Positions 8,053-18,600 of a DNA stretch of 64,000 bases are shown here, piece by piece. This DNA is from Micromonospora pisi (GTDB lineage: Bacteria; Actinomycetota; Actinomycetes; Mycobacteriales; Micromonosporaceae): positions 1,240,001 through 1,304,000 of the forward strand of contig NZ_RBKT01000001.1 of NCBI RefSeq assembly GCF_003633685.1, read 5' to 3'. The notes beneath the pieces were generated by a model that worked only from the letters and a program-made list of their open reading frames with translations, was not told where the DNA came from and ran no database searches. The position numbers and the translations under genes were made by a program. How positions within the stretch are numbered: the stretch's first letter is position 1; each line of letters opens with the position of its first letter.

Positions 8053-8066
8053 TGGGAGCGCTCCCG
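8053..8066. promoter_or_regulatory. CebR-type operator box 3
   Basis: TGGGAGCGCTCCCG, identical to box 1, lies 45 bases before the GH1 start and directly follows a -35-like TTGTGA (8047-8052), mirroring the arrangement at GH48. It most likely makes the beta-glucosidase cellobiose-inducible. Confidence 0.82.
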
Positions 8067-8110
8067 ACGCGATGCGCGGATGGGCCCCCACACACAAGGA
8101 GACAAGCCAT

Positions 8111-9616
8111 ATGTCCGTACTGACCCGGCGCCACCTGCTGCGCCGCGCCGCGCTCTCCGCCAGCGCCGCCACCGCCTCCCGGGTGGGCGCGGGCGCGGCG
8201 ACAACGGCAGCCGTCGCGGCGAGCGCCGCCCTGGGCGGTTGCGAAACCGGCTCCGACCCCGACTCCGACCCGAACCGGGTGCCAGATCCGGAGCATCGGC
8301 TCGGGCTGCGGTTCCCGGACGGTTTCGGCTGGGGCGCGGCAACCTCGGCGTACCAGATCGAGGGAGCGGCCAAGGACGACGGCCGGGGCGAGTCGGTATG
8401 GGACACCTTCAGCCACACCCCGGGACGGACCCGGGGCGGGGACACCGGCGACGTCGCCGCCGACCACTACCACCGCTACGAGGCGGATCTCGACCTGATG
8501 CGGGAGCTCGGGCTGCGGACGTACCGTTTCTCCATCTCCTGGTCCCGGATCCAGGCCGACGGCACCGGCGCGCCCAACCAACGCGGACTCGATTTCTACC
8601 GACGGCTGGTCGACGGGCTGCTGGCCCGCGACATCGCCCCGATGGCCACCCTCTTCCACTGGGACCTGCCCCAGTCGCTGCAGGACGGCGGCGGCTGGGA
8701 ATCGCGCGACGTCGCCTACCGCTTCGCGGACTACGCCGACCACGTGTTCCGGGCCCTCGGCGAGAACGTACCGGTCTGGCTGACCATCAACGAGCCGAAG
8801 ACCGTGGTGCAGAACGGCTACCTGCACGGCCACCACGCCCCCGGACACCGCGACCCCGGCGCGGCCTACCTCGTCGCCCACCATCTGCAACTCGCCCACG
8901 GACTCGCCGTCGCCGCGCTACGGGCCACCGGCAACAGCAGCCGGATCGGCCCGGCGCTCAACCTGCACCCGTGCTACCCCGCCGTCGAGGGCGCCGAGGC
9001 AGCCGCCGCCACCAGGCTCTACGACGGGTACGAGAACCGGCTCTACCTGGACTCGATCTTCAAGGGCAGCTACCCCACCGACGTGCTCGACGACCTCGGC
9101 CCACAGAGCCGGATGGTCCGGGCGATCCACGACGGCGACCTGAAAATCATCTCCGCCCCGGTCGACCTGCTCGCGGTGCAGTACTACACCCCGATCTACG
9201 TCACGCCCGGCGGTGGCACGGAACACAAATGGCCCACCTCCGAGGCGAACTGGCAGCAGATCTACCCCGACGGAATGTACGACATCCTGACCCGGGTACA
9301 CCGCGAATACGGCGACCTGCCGCTCACCATCACCGAGAACGGACTGCCCACACCGGACACCCTCAACGGTGACACGGTCGACGACCCGGGCCGGATCGCG
9401 TTCCTGCGCGACCACATGGCCGCCGCCCACCGGGCGATCAGGGACGGGGTGCCGCTGGAGAGCTACCACGTCTGGTCGCTGATGGACAACTTCGAATGGG
9501 CCGAAGGGTACGACCAACGCTGGGGCCTGATCTACGTCGACTACCCGACCCAACGGCGCGTTCTCAAGCGCAGCGCCCACTGGTACCGGAGGGTCATCGC
9601 CGACAACGGTGTCTGA
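8111..9616 (+). CDS. GH1 beta-glucosidase with Tat/lipoprotein signal
   Basis: A 501-aa family 1 glycoside hydrolase. The catalytic pair is intact: acid/base Glu about 228 in LTINEPK and nucleophile Glu about 409 in ITENG. The substrate-binding signature YQIEGAAKDDGRGESVWDTF is also present. It cleaves beta-glucosides such as cellobiose to glucose. The N-terminus is unusual for GH1: TRRHLLRRAAL is a twin-arginine motif, and LGGC (Cys about 44) is a lipobox, so the enzyme is probably exported folded and anchored outside the membrane. Typical CebR-regulated BglC enzymes are cytoplasmic. ATG at 8111 follows AAGGAGA; a longer frame from 7805 would bury this signal. CebR box 3 lies directly upstream. 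Confidence 0.95.
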   Translation: MSVLTRRHLLRRAALSASAATASRVGAGAATTAAVAASAALGGCETGSDPDSDPNRVPDPEHRLGLRFPDGFGWGAATSAYQIEGAAKDDGRGESVWDTFSHTPGRTRGGDTGDVAADHYHRYEADLDLMRELGLRTYRFSISWSRIQADGTGAPNQRGLDFYRRLVDGLLARDIAPMATLFHWDLPQSLQDGGGWESRDVAYRFADYADHVFRALGENVPVWLTINEPKTVVQNGYLHGHHAPGHRDPGAAYLVAHHLQLAHGLAVAALRATGNSSRIGPALNLHPCYPAVEGAEAAAATRLYDGYENRLYLDSIFKGSYPTDVLDDLGPQSRMVRAIHDGDLKIISAPVDLLAVQYYTPIYVTPGGGTEHKWPTSEANWQQIYPDGMYDILTRVHREYGDLPLTITENGLPTPDTLNGDTVDDPGRIAFLRDHMAAAHRAIRDGVPLESYHVWSLMDNFEWAEGYDQRWGLIYVDYPTQRRVLKRSAHWYRRVIADNGV

Positions 9617-9651
9617 CGGCGATCCCGCGTCGGCTCGCGCCCGGCCTTCGG

Positions 9652-12600
9652 TCAACGAGGCAGGTGCGGCTGGTGGGGTGTGGCGGTGCGGCCGAGTGAC
9701 CCCGCCAACTCCGCCACCCGCCTGGCCACCTCCGCGTGGTCGACTCCGCGCGACAGCGCCGCGATCGCGAGCTGCCAGAGCTGGTCGATCACCGGGTCCG
9801 AAGGCTGGATCGGCAACACCCGGTAGGGACGAACCATGGCCTCGGCCGCCCGGAACATGTTGGCCTCAGCCGACTGCGTGTCGCTCGTCGACGCGGCCCC
9901 GGCCACCGGGGGGACCGACCACGCCGACTCCACCACCGACGCCGGTGGAATCGGCGGCGCGGAGTGCTGTCGCGAAACCGGCGGGGCGGGTACCGGTACG
10001 ACCGGAACCGCAGGCACCGGTACGGGTACGGCCGGAACCGGCTCAGCGTGCTTGAGCAGCACCGGTGTGACCCCGACCCCGAGCCGCGCACTCATCCGCC
10101 CGGCCACGTTGCTCACCCAGCGCATCAGCTTGTCCGGGTCCAGATCACGCCGGACCTTGTCGCTCATGTACCGCCCGGACTTGTCGTTCGCCTCCCAGCG
10201 ACCGGTCACCGCATTCCAACCGAACTCTCCGCTGACCCGGGCCGGCCGGACGTCGGTGACGCCCGGCCCGACGAAGCCGGCCGCGATCGTCGGATGGCCC
10301 TGACCGTCCAACGACGCCTTCAGACCCTCCAGGGTCAGTTGGTCGTCATGCCGCCGCATGCCGGTCAACAACTGCTGCCACTCCTCGTCGTCGAGGACGG
10401 TACGGATCTCCTCGGTGCCGATCCGAATCTCACCATCGGGATCGACCGCGTAATGCCACCGCGCGTCCTTGCGCTCCAGGAAAGCGGGCGGAAAGTCGGC
10501 AAGCCGGTACCAGACCGGATTCAGCCGCACCTGGCCGTTCGCGGACTCCCCCGGCTTCACCCGCTTGGGCATGACAACCACGCCGTACTCGTGGTCCAGG
10601 TCGACGCCGGGCGTCACCTCCCACCCGCCGACCCCGCTACGCGCCGACGTCGACTCCTCGTCCTGGTGCGGCACCTTCGACTCCTCCGTCGACTTCTCGA
10701 CCTGGCGCGGGACGACCGGCTTCTCGGTCGACTCCTCGACCTGGTGCGGAACGACCGGCTCCTCCGCCGGCGTCAATACCTGGCGTGGTCCCGCCGGCCG
10801 ACCCCCGGCAAGGGTCGTCGCCAGGGCGTACGGGTCGGCGCCACCGAGCAGCGCCGCGGTCGTCCGGGAGCGTGCGTCGATCACCTCGGGGGTGGAGACC
10901 GGCAGCCGGACCGGCGACGAGCGTTGGAGCGCGTCGGCGTACCGCCGGATCCGCTTCCGCTCGGCCGCCGTACGAGCGGCCAACTCCTCCTCCACCCCAT
11001 CGTGGTCCACCACCGGCAGATCCCACTCGCGTCGCTGCGGCAGCGGCGGCAGCGCCGTCGTCACGGCCTCGCGTGTCCTCACCTCAGACACCACGTGCTC
11101 GGCCTCCTCGGTGATCCGCCGCAGATGCGACTCGACCGGTGCCGGCTGCTTGAGCGGCGTCGACTCCTCGACCCCTGCCGACTCCTCGATCGGTGCCAGC
11201 CTCTGCACCGGCGGCGGCTCCTCGATCAGGATCACCTCATCGACCGATGCCGGCTTCTGCAGCGGTGGCGGCTTCTGCAGCGGTGGCCGATCGTTCTCCG
11301 GGACCACCTTGACCTCGGGCACCGGGAACGGCGGCGGGCTGACCGGCGCGTCCGGCCTGGCCTCGTACTTGGCGCTGAACTCGTCGAGCTGCCGGTAGTG
11401 GTCCTGCATCGACTTCCACCACGCGGCCTCGGCCGACTCCCGCTTCTCGATCGCCTTCCGCCAATGGTCGCGCAGAGCCGGATCCATCGGCCTTCTGGCT
11501 TGGGGCCCCGCTGGCCCGGGCTCAGACGGGTTGGTTATCTGGCTGCCCAGGGCCGCGTACTTCGCCGCCGCCTCCGCCTCCCCCATCGCGACGAACTCGT
11601 CGCCGAGGCGGGCCAACTTCTGTTCATGCGTCACGATCGCCTCGAACTCACGGCGTACGTTGTCCGGCGCGCCGCTGTTGATGCCGAGCACCCGACGCGC
11701 GTCGTCCAGCCCCATCCGCACCGCCACGACCACCTGCGGGATCTGGTCATCGCGGTGATGCCTGTCGGCCTGCACCGCGCGGGGCAGGGTCACCGTGACG
11801 GTCGGCTCGCAGACGTACTCGACCAGGACCGACCGGCCCTCCGGCTTGACGTTGCCGAAGCTGGTCGACGAGTCCTCTGTACCGGCCGCCAACGCGACCG
11901 TCTCACCGCTGATCGGACCACTGTTGCTGCTCTCCAACGCCTGGTACGGGTCGCCCAGGTAGCCCCGACCGAGCAGCAACCGGGGAGCGTGCAGCGACTG
12001 GGTGAGCCGGTTCGACCCGCTGCTGATGTTGGCCGTCTGCTGCTCGACGTGCTCCCGGTACACGGCGGAATCGACGCCGCCCAGCCTGGCCGCCACCGGC
12101 TTCAGCCCAACCTTGATCAGTGCCTCCTGCATCGACACGGTGGCACTCGGCACCGGCGGCAGTTCCAGCCCGTCCGTGCCGAAGGCCTGCCCGACGTTCG
12201 GCAGCAACATCTCCGGGGTGAACCCCTGATGCACCTGGTGCGCCCCGACGTAACCGGAGACATGCAGACGATCCGCGGCGCCGGCCAGCAACGCCTGGGT
12301 CGCCTCCTGGAGGTGGGCCGCACCCTTGAGGTCCTCCGGCGCGTACCGGGGCGGCAACAGCAGACCGTTACGCACCTGCCAGCCCGGTTCCCGGCCGGGT
12401 GTCGGCGCGGGTCGGTACGCTGCCGGCGTGTTCACGGCACCCTGACGCGGCGATGGGAGCCGCAGGTCACCGGCCCACCGGTCGACGGTCACCGGCGCCC
12501 GGAAGGTGATCGTGCCGTTCGGCACGGCCTTGCCCCGGTGGTAGATCCGGATCTGGAACTGGGGCTCGAGCGTGACCCGCGCCTTCACCCCTCGACCGGA

Positions 12601-15600
12601 ACTGATGTCGGTGGTCCGCTGCTCCGACTCGGTCGTGGTCGAGGTCGAGGTCAGGCTGGTGGTGTTGTACTGGTAGCCAGCACCGATCGCGGCCGGCTGA
12701 CCCTGCGGGCTGAGCACCGCCGACGCGGCGACGTTGGCGTAGAAGCCCCCGCCGTGGGCGGTCCGGAGCAGGTCGGTCTGGCCCTGCGCACCAACGGTAC
12801 GCACGTCGATGTCGTCGTGGTTGGCGACGAACTGGTCGAACGTGACCCCCTTGTCGAGGACCGCCTCGAGGCGTACGTCGTAGAGCCGTTGGCTGAAGAT
12901 CCCGGTGTCGGCGTGAATCAGGGAAACACCACCGTCGAACAGCGCCGCCCAGTTCCGCCGTACGCCGAAGCGGGACAGCGCATGCAGCATCCGGCGCCGG
13001 TTGAGCATCGGGTCCGCCAGCCCGTGCCCGGTCAACGCGTCCAGGATCGGCCGGGCCAGCGGCTGCGGATTCGGATCGCCCACCGCATCCTTCAGCGCCG
13101 CGATCGCCGGTTCCACCAGTGAGGGAACGTCGTGGAAGGTCTGCAGGCCCAGCCCGGGTGACCCGCCTGGCCGCAGGGTCAGCTTGGCGTTGCGCGCCTC
13201 GTCGGTGACCTGATTGCCGCTGGGCGTGGGCCCGGCGGGGGTCGACGTCACCGGCGGCTTGACGTCACCGAACAGACCCATCGCCGTCGCCTGCTCCTCG
13301 CTGACCCGCAGGTAGACGGCGTTTTCGATGACTGCGCTGTGACGGACCGACTTGTGGTGCTCCCAGCTGTCCGGTTGGAACGGTCTGGGTACGAGCGCCT
13401 TGGGAAAATCGGCGGAGTTCGTCACCTCGGCGGCCACCGTCGCCCGCAGGTCGGCCACCACCAGGTACGTCCGCTTCTTGCCCTTACGGTTGTTGACGTT
13501 GCGCTCGATGCCGCCGCTGACCTTGCTCCGCTTACGGGTCATCCGGTACAACAACGTCCGCTGGTAGCCGGCGGTGCCGGTACCACCACCGCCGGCCTTG
13601 TCCCCGGGGCGCATCGCCTCCCGCAGCGAGACACCGAACTGTCCCCGGGCCAGGAGCTGGGTCTCGCGGGTGCGGCTGCTCCACACCTGCACCCCGCCGC
13701 TCGGCGCGTGCTCGGTGGTGATCTCCGCTTGGACCGGTACCAGGCGTGGGTTGACCAGTTTCCCGGCGATCGAGACGTCGAGCCGGCCACCGTCGATGTC
13801 CGTGGTGAGCGGGTCGAGATCCCACTGCTTCTCGGTCATGGTGCCGAGGTTGGTGGTCTGCTGAGCGGCGGTGAGACTGTCGGTGAGGTCGGTCCAGAGC
13901 GGCATGCCCTCCTTCAGGCTCGCCTCACCGCGCAGGCCGCCGAGATGACGCCGGGACGCGCGGTCCTCGTACTGCTGTGTCTCCTGGATCGTGTCCCGGG
14001 CGAGTTTGAGCAGCTCGGCACTGCCCGGCATCGACTCGACGAACTGCCACTCCTTGACCTCCCCCTGGTCTCCCCTCTGCGGCGTCGTGGCCGAACCGGA
14101 GGGCGTGGAGGCGGAACCGGAGGGTGCCGGCTGACTCGAGGTGTCGTCGACAAAATTGCGCAGGGTGTTGAGGTCGGTTCTGGTGCGCCGGGCCAGTGGC
14201 TCCCGCGGCCCCCTGGTGACCTGCACCGGAAGGGTGACCCGCTCCTTCGGTGCGGCGCTGCCCGAGTAGAGGATGTCGACCGGGTGCCTCTTGCGCAGGC
14301 TGTACCGGGGCAGAGCCTTCCCACCGACCTGCACCGCCGCGTCCCTACGCGTGAACGCCGTGCCGTCCGCGTGCCGGATGCTCCTGACCCGGGTTCCCAA
14401 CCCGATCCGGGAACCCTTGTCGCGGCCGATCCCGACCTTGTACGGGTAGACCCGCACGACCAGCTCCAGGTCGCCGTGGTAACGCTCCGAGCTCGGCGTG
14501 CCGCCGTGCAGCGCGGTGTCCTGTCCGGTCACGTCCACACCGCCCTGCTGCGCCCGGCGCCCCTGCAACTCGACCGAGGCCGCCGGGCTGAAACCCGTGT
14601 TCACCGCACCGTCGCTGGACCGGAAGATGAGCCCGCCCTCGACGGCCGCCGCAGCCCGCCACTGGGCGCCGCCGGCGGCACTGTCCTGCTCACTTCGGCT
14701 CTGGAAGTTACGTACGGCGACATTGCGCTCCACACCGGTGTGCACCAGCTCCTGCGGATGCCGGGCCGTCACGTGGACCACCACCTGACGGCTGGAGAAC
14801 CACTTGGTCCGGGTCAGCCGGACCGCGATCCCGCCGTTGAGCAGGGTGGTGTAGTTCTGCCGCAGCGCCGGCACCGACAGCGCCCGGTCCAGCTCCGCCT
14901 GGTTGCGCTGGCGTTCACTGGCGGAGCTGGAAAAGCCCATCCGCTGCGCCACACCCTCGCGGCGGAACCGGGGCAGGAAACCACCGCCGAAACGCCGGAC
15001 CAGCCGCGCGGTCTGCTGATGCAGATCGGAGAACTGGCTCATCTCGTACGGCATCGCATGCCCGCCCTTTTCGGCGAACGGCGGCAGATGCTTACCTGGC
15101 CCCTGCTCCGGGTCGATCTCACGGATCTTGCCCTTGCTGTTCGGGTCGATCGACACAGTGCTTGTCCTGCGGAACTCCCTTTCCTGCTGAGGATCGCGCT
15201 GCTCGCTGTCGGCGCCCTCGATGGACACCGTGCTGGTTCTGCGGTACGCCTTCGGCCGTTCCGGCAACGTGACACTGGTTCTGCGCTGGTCCCTGGGCGG
15301 TACGACAGAGTCGGAGCTGGTTCTGCCGTACTCCCTGGCCGACCCGGTGCTTGTCCGCGCGGGCAGCGTGCCGGTCCGCTTCAGCATGGGCGGTCGCACG
15401 TCCCGGACCATCTCCTCGGCCTTGGCCTTCGGAAGGCGGGACAGCACGCTCAGATCCAGCACGATCGGGCGTACGCCGGAGCGGAACGGCTTCTGGAAGG
15501 CGTTGACCCGGGTAGCGGTGTTGATGGTGAGCCGTACGTTCACCTTGGCCAGAACGTTCTCGATGTCCTTGAACTCGGTGCCGGTCCGGGTGGTGCTGCC

Positions 15601-18600
15601 CTGCCGGGCACTGGTGGTGGTGTTACGCCGGAAACCCAGGCTGAGTCGCAGTTGCACGTACGCCCACCCGAAGCCCCAGCGGATCGGCACCGCGCTACCG
15701 CCGCCGCCGACCGAACTGATGTGCTGCTCCCGACCGTTGACCGAGTACCCGGGCTGCCACCGGAACGAGGACTTCTTGACGTCCGCGACCAACTGCATCC
15801 CCGTGACCTCCGCGTTGAGCTGGAGGGCCACCGCCTGGCGGCGGGACGGGCTGAGGATCAACGGCGAGTTCACGTCGCTCTCCAACGCCGGGAGCAGTTG
15901 CCCCAGCACGCTGGGCTCACTCAACAGCGTTCGGAGCTGCTCCCGGCTGAGACTCCCCTGGTCGACGGTGCCGGTCGGTTGGAACTGACGCAGAATGTCC
16001 TCGACGACCTCGTTCCAGGTCCGCGAATCCGTGGTGTTGTCGTCCTCGACCGTGGTCAGGGCGCCCACAGCTCCGTCGTTCGAGGCAAAGGTGCCCGGCT
16101 GGGCGACGGTCACCGCCCGGGCGTCCAGAATCCGGACCACGTTCAGGTTCTGGACCAGCGTCGACACGTCGAAGCTGCCCCGCTGCATGCCGTCGTTACG
16201 CGGGGTCGCCTTGGCGATGTCGTCCAGCGTGCGGAAGCCAACCTGGGCGGTGACCACGTTCGGCGCCGCTCCCGCATCGTCTGCCGTCGACTGGTGCGCC
16301 GGTGGTGGGGTGGGTAGTGCCGAGCCCGGCTTGCCGACGTGCACGGCGAACCGGACCGGCGCCAGCACCAGGTGGGACGCCCCGCCGCTGCGGATGTTGT
16401 GCGAATCGAAGAGGGTCGCGCCACTCTCGCTGGTCACCGCCGCCTGGGCCAGGGCCATCTCGCCGGACGCCCCGCCACCCGGTCCGAACCGGCCGCCGAT
16501 CATGAAGCCGGCGCCGACGGCGAGGCTGTCACCGGAACTCTCGGTCTCCTTCAGCGCCGTACTGAAGTCGTTCCTGGTGTCGTACTTGGCCTTGTCGTGA
16601 CTCTGGTCCAGCCGTTGCTGCTGGTCGGTCAGCCGGGTGGTGGAGACGGTGACGCTGTGCCAGCGGCCGGTGCCGTCGCGGACGTCGAACGTACGCCCAC
16701 CATTGGTGAAGAACGACTGGAGATCCCCGCGAAGCGCGTTCTCGATGCCGCTGAAGTCGACACTGATCGCCTGTCGGCCGCCCCGGGTGAACCGGTGCAC
16801 GATCGGCCGAATTCGGGCACGTACCCGTTCCTCGACATCGGTCCGCAGGTCATTGACCAGCTTGTCGAGGTCGGCGGCGCCGTCCACCTCGTACAGCAGA
16901 TCGGGCTGATCCTGGTAGAGCGAGCCGCTCGGCGTCGGCACGACGGTCGACGTGGACGCCTCTTTTTTCAACTCGTCAGTTCTTTGCGACTTCGACGACC
17001 CCGGCTTGAACAAACGACGGTGCATGCCGGGCCCGGGGTTGCGCGGCGAGTCCACCAACGCCTCGACGAGGGACGACGTGCCCGGCCGGTTCTGGGGTCC
17101 GGCCGCCTCGGCCAGCGGCACCCAGCGGCCGGCTGCGTCGGTCAGCATGACCCGGGCCAGTGGCAGGTTCTCCGCCAGTCCCTGGTCGGACGTCGCGTCA
17201 ACCCAGCCCGCAGGATGCTGGAGGTCCACCCACTTCAGCCCGCCCGGCTCCCCGACCGGTACGGTCGCGTCGGCGTGCAGTTCGAACATGTGCGCGTCGC
17301 CGCCCGGCGGGCGTATCCACACGTACGCGCTCCAGCCGTCCCGCCGCGCGCCCTCGGCATCGGTCAACAGCGTCCTGAGCGCGTCGGCGTCACCCCCGAA
17401 CTGCTCCCATGAACCGTCGACCGCGTGCGCGAACTCCCGGGGGTCGCCCCGCCCCAACAACGTCTCGTCCACGGTGCGCCGGGCGAGCCGGCGGTGTTTG
17501 GCCAGGTACGAGGCGAGCAGGCCGGGATAGCAGTCCGGCTCCCCGGTCCAGACCGGTCGGGTGGGGTCCGCGAGCAGCCGACCCAGGCCGGTGCTCACGT
17601 CATGCGCCGTCCGGGACGTGGGCTCGTCGCCCCGCCCGAACACGTTTCCTTGCCCGTGGGCGTCCTCCCGCCGGAGGGCATCCTCCTGCCTGAGGTCCGC
17701 TGCCACCTTCCGCAGTACGGCGGATTCCTGCGGTGTCACCCTGGCGTCCTGCGTCGTGGGCACCCGCCGCACCTGCTCCGGACCGGTGTCCGGGCGCTGA
17801 CCGTCGGGGCGGTTCCCGTCCGGGCGCTGACCGTCGGATCGGCGGCCGTCCGGCACGTTCTGCACCGGCTCCGGCCGGTTCGGTACGACCTGCGTGTCCC
17901 GGCGTACCGGCCCCGGCTCTGTCCCGGCACGCGATGTCGGCTCGCCGGTGCGCTCCCGGGTCGTGACAACAGGTTCGCCGGTCGACGGGGTGCCCGGGCC
18001 GGTTCCCGGCACCGAGGTGATCGGCGTCGGACCGGTACGCGGAACGGCCGGCCCGGTGGCGGCGGCCGACGTGGTCGAAGCCGACGTGGTCGAAGCCGAC
18101 GTAGTCGACGTGGTCGAAGCCGACGTAGTCGACGTGGTCGAAGCCGACGTGGTCGAAGCCGACGTGGTCGAAGCCGACGTGGTAGAAGCCGACGTGGTCG
18201 ACGTGGTCGACGTGGTCGAAGCCGACGTCACCGGAGTTGGCGTGGACACCGACGTGCTCGGGGTCGACGTGGAAACCGACGTCACCGGAGCGGGCGTCAG
18301 AACCGACGTGCTCGGGGTCGGCACGGTCGGGGTCGGCACGGTCGGGGTGACGGTGCCAGCCGGGCCGAACGGGATGGTCGGGACCGGCGCCGGTCCGGTG
18401 GACTCCGGAGCCGTGACCGGTTGCGGAGTGGAGGGAATGTTCGGGGTAGGGGACGTACCCGTCTGCTGCGGCACGACCGGCGACCCGGGTGGGGTCGGCG
18501 GGGCCTGCGACATCGGCGGGTTCGCAACTCCCGGGGACGAACCGGGCGAGGTGCCCAGATTAGGCGGGAGGCCCGGTCCGGGCGAGGACCAGTGGTCCGG

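Larger units (their letters stand above)
7101..8110. other. Divergent regulatory region between GH48 and GH1 genes
   Basis: A 1,010-base region with no convincing protein gene. It carries three CebR-type palindromes (7368, 7557, 8053), two candidate promoters, and tandem hairpins (7792-7823, and CCCCC/GGGGG arms at 7830-7847). Bases about 7440-7560 are visibly AT-richer than their surroundings. Short frames here, including a 24-codon peptide from 7579, have neither ribosome sites nor recognisable products. Confidence 0.7.

Noticed and set aside
18065-18228. CRISPR-like direct repeats
   Set aside because: The units are 9-15 bases, contiguous without spacers and in frame inside a coding linker. 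They are a minisatellite.
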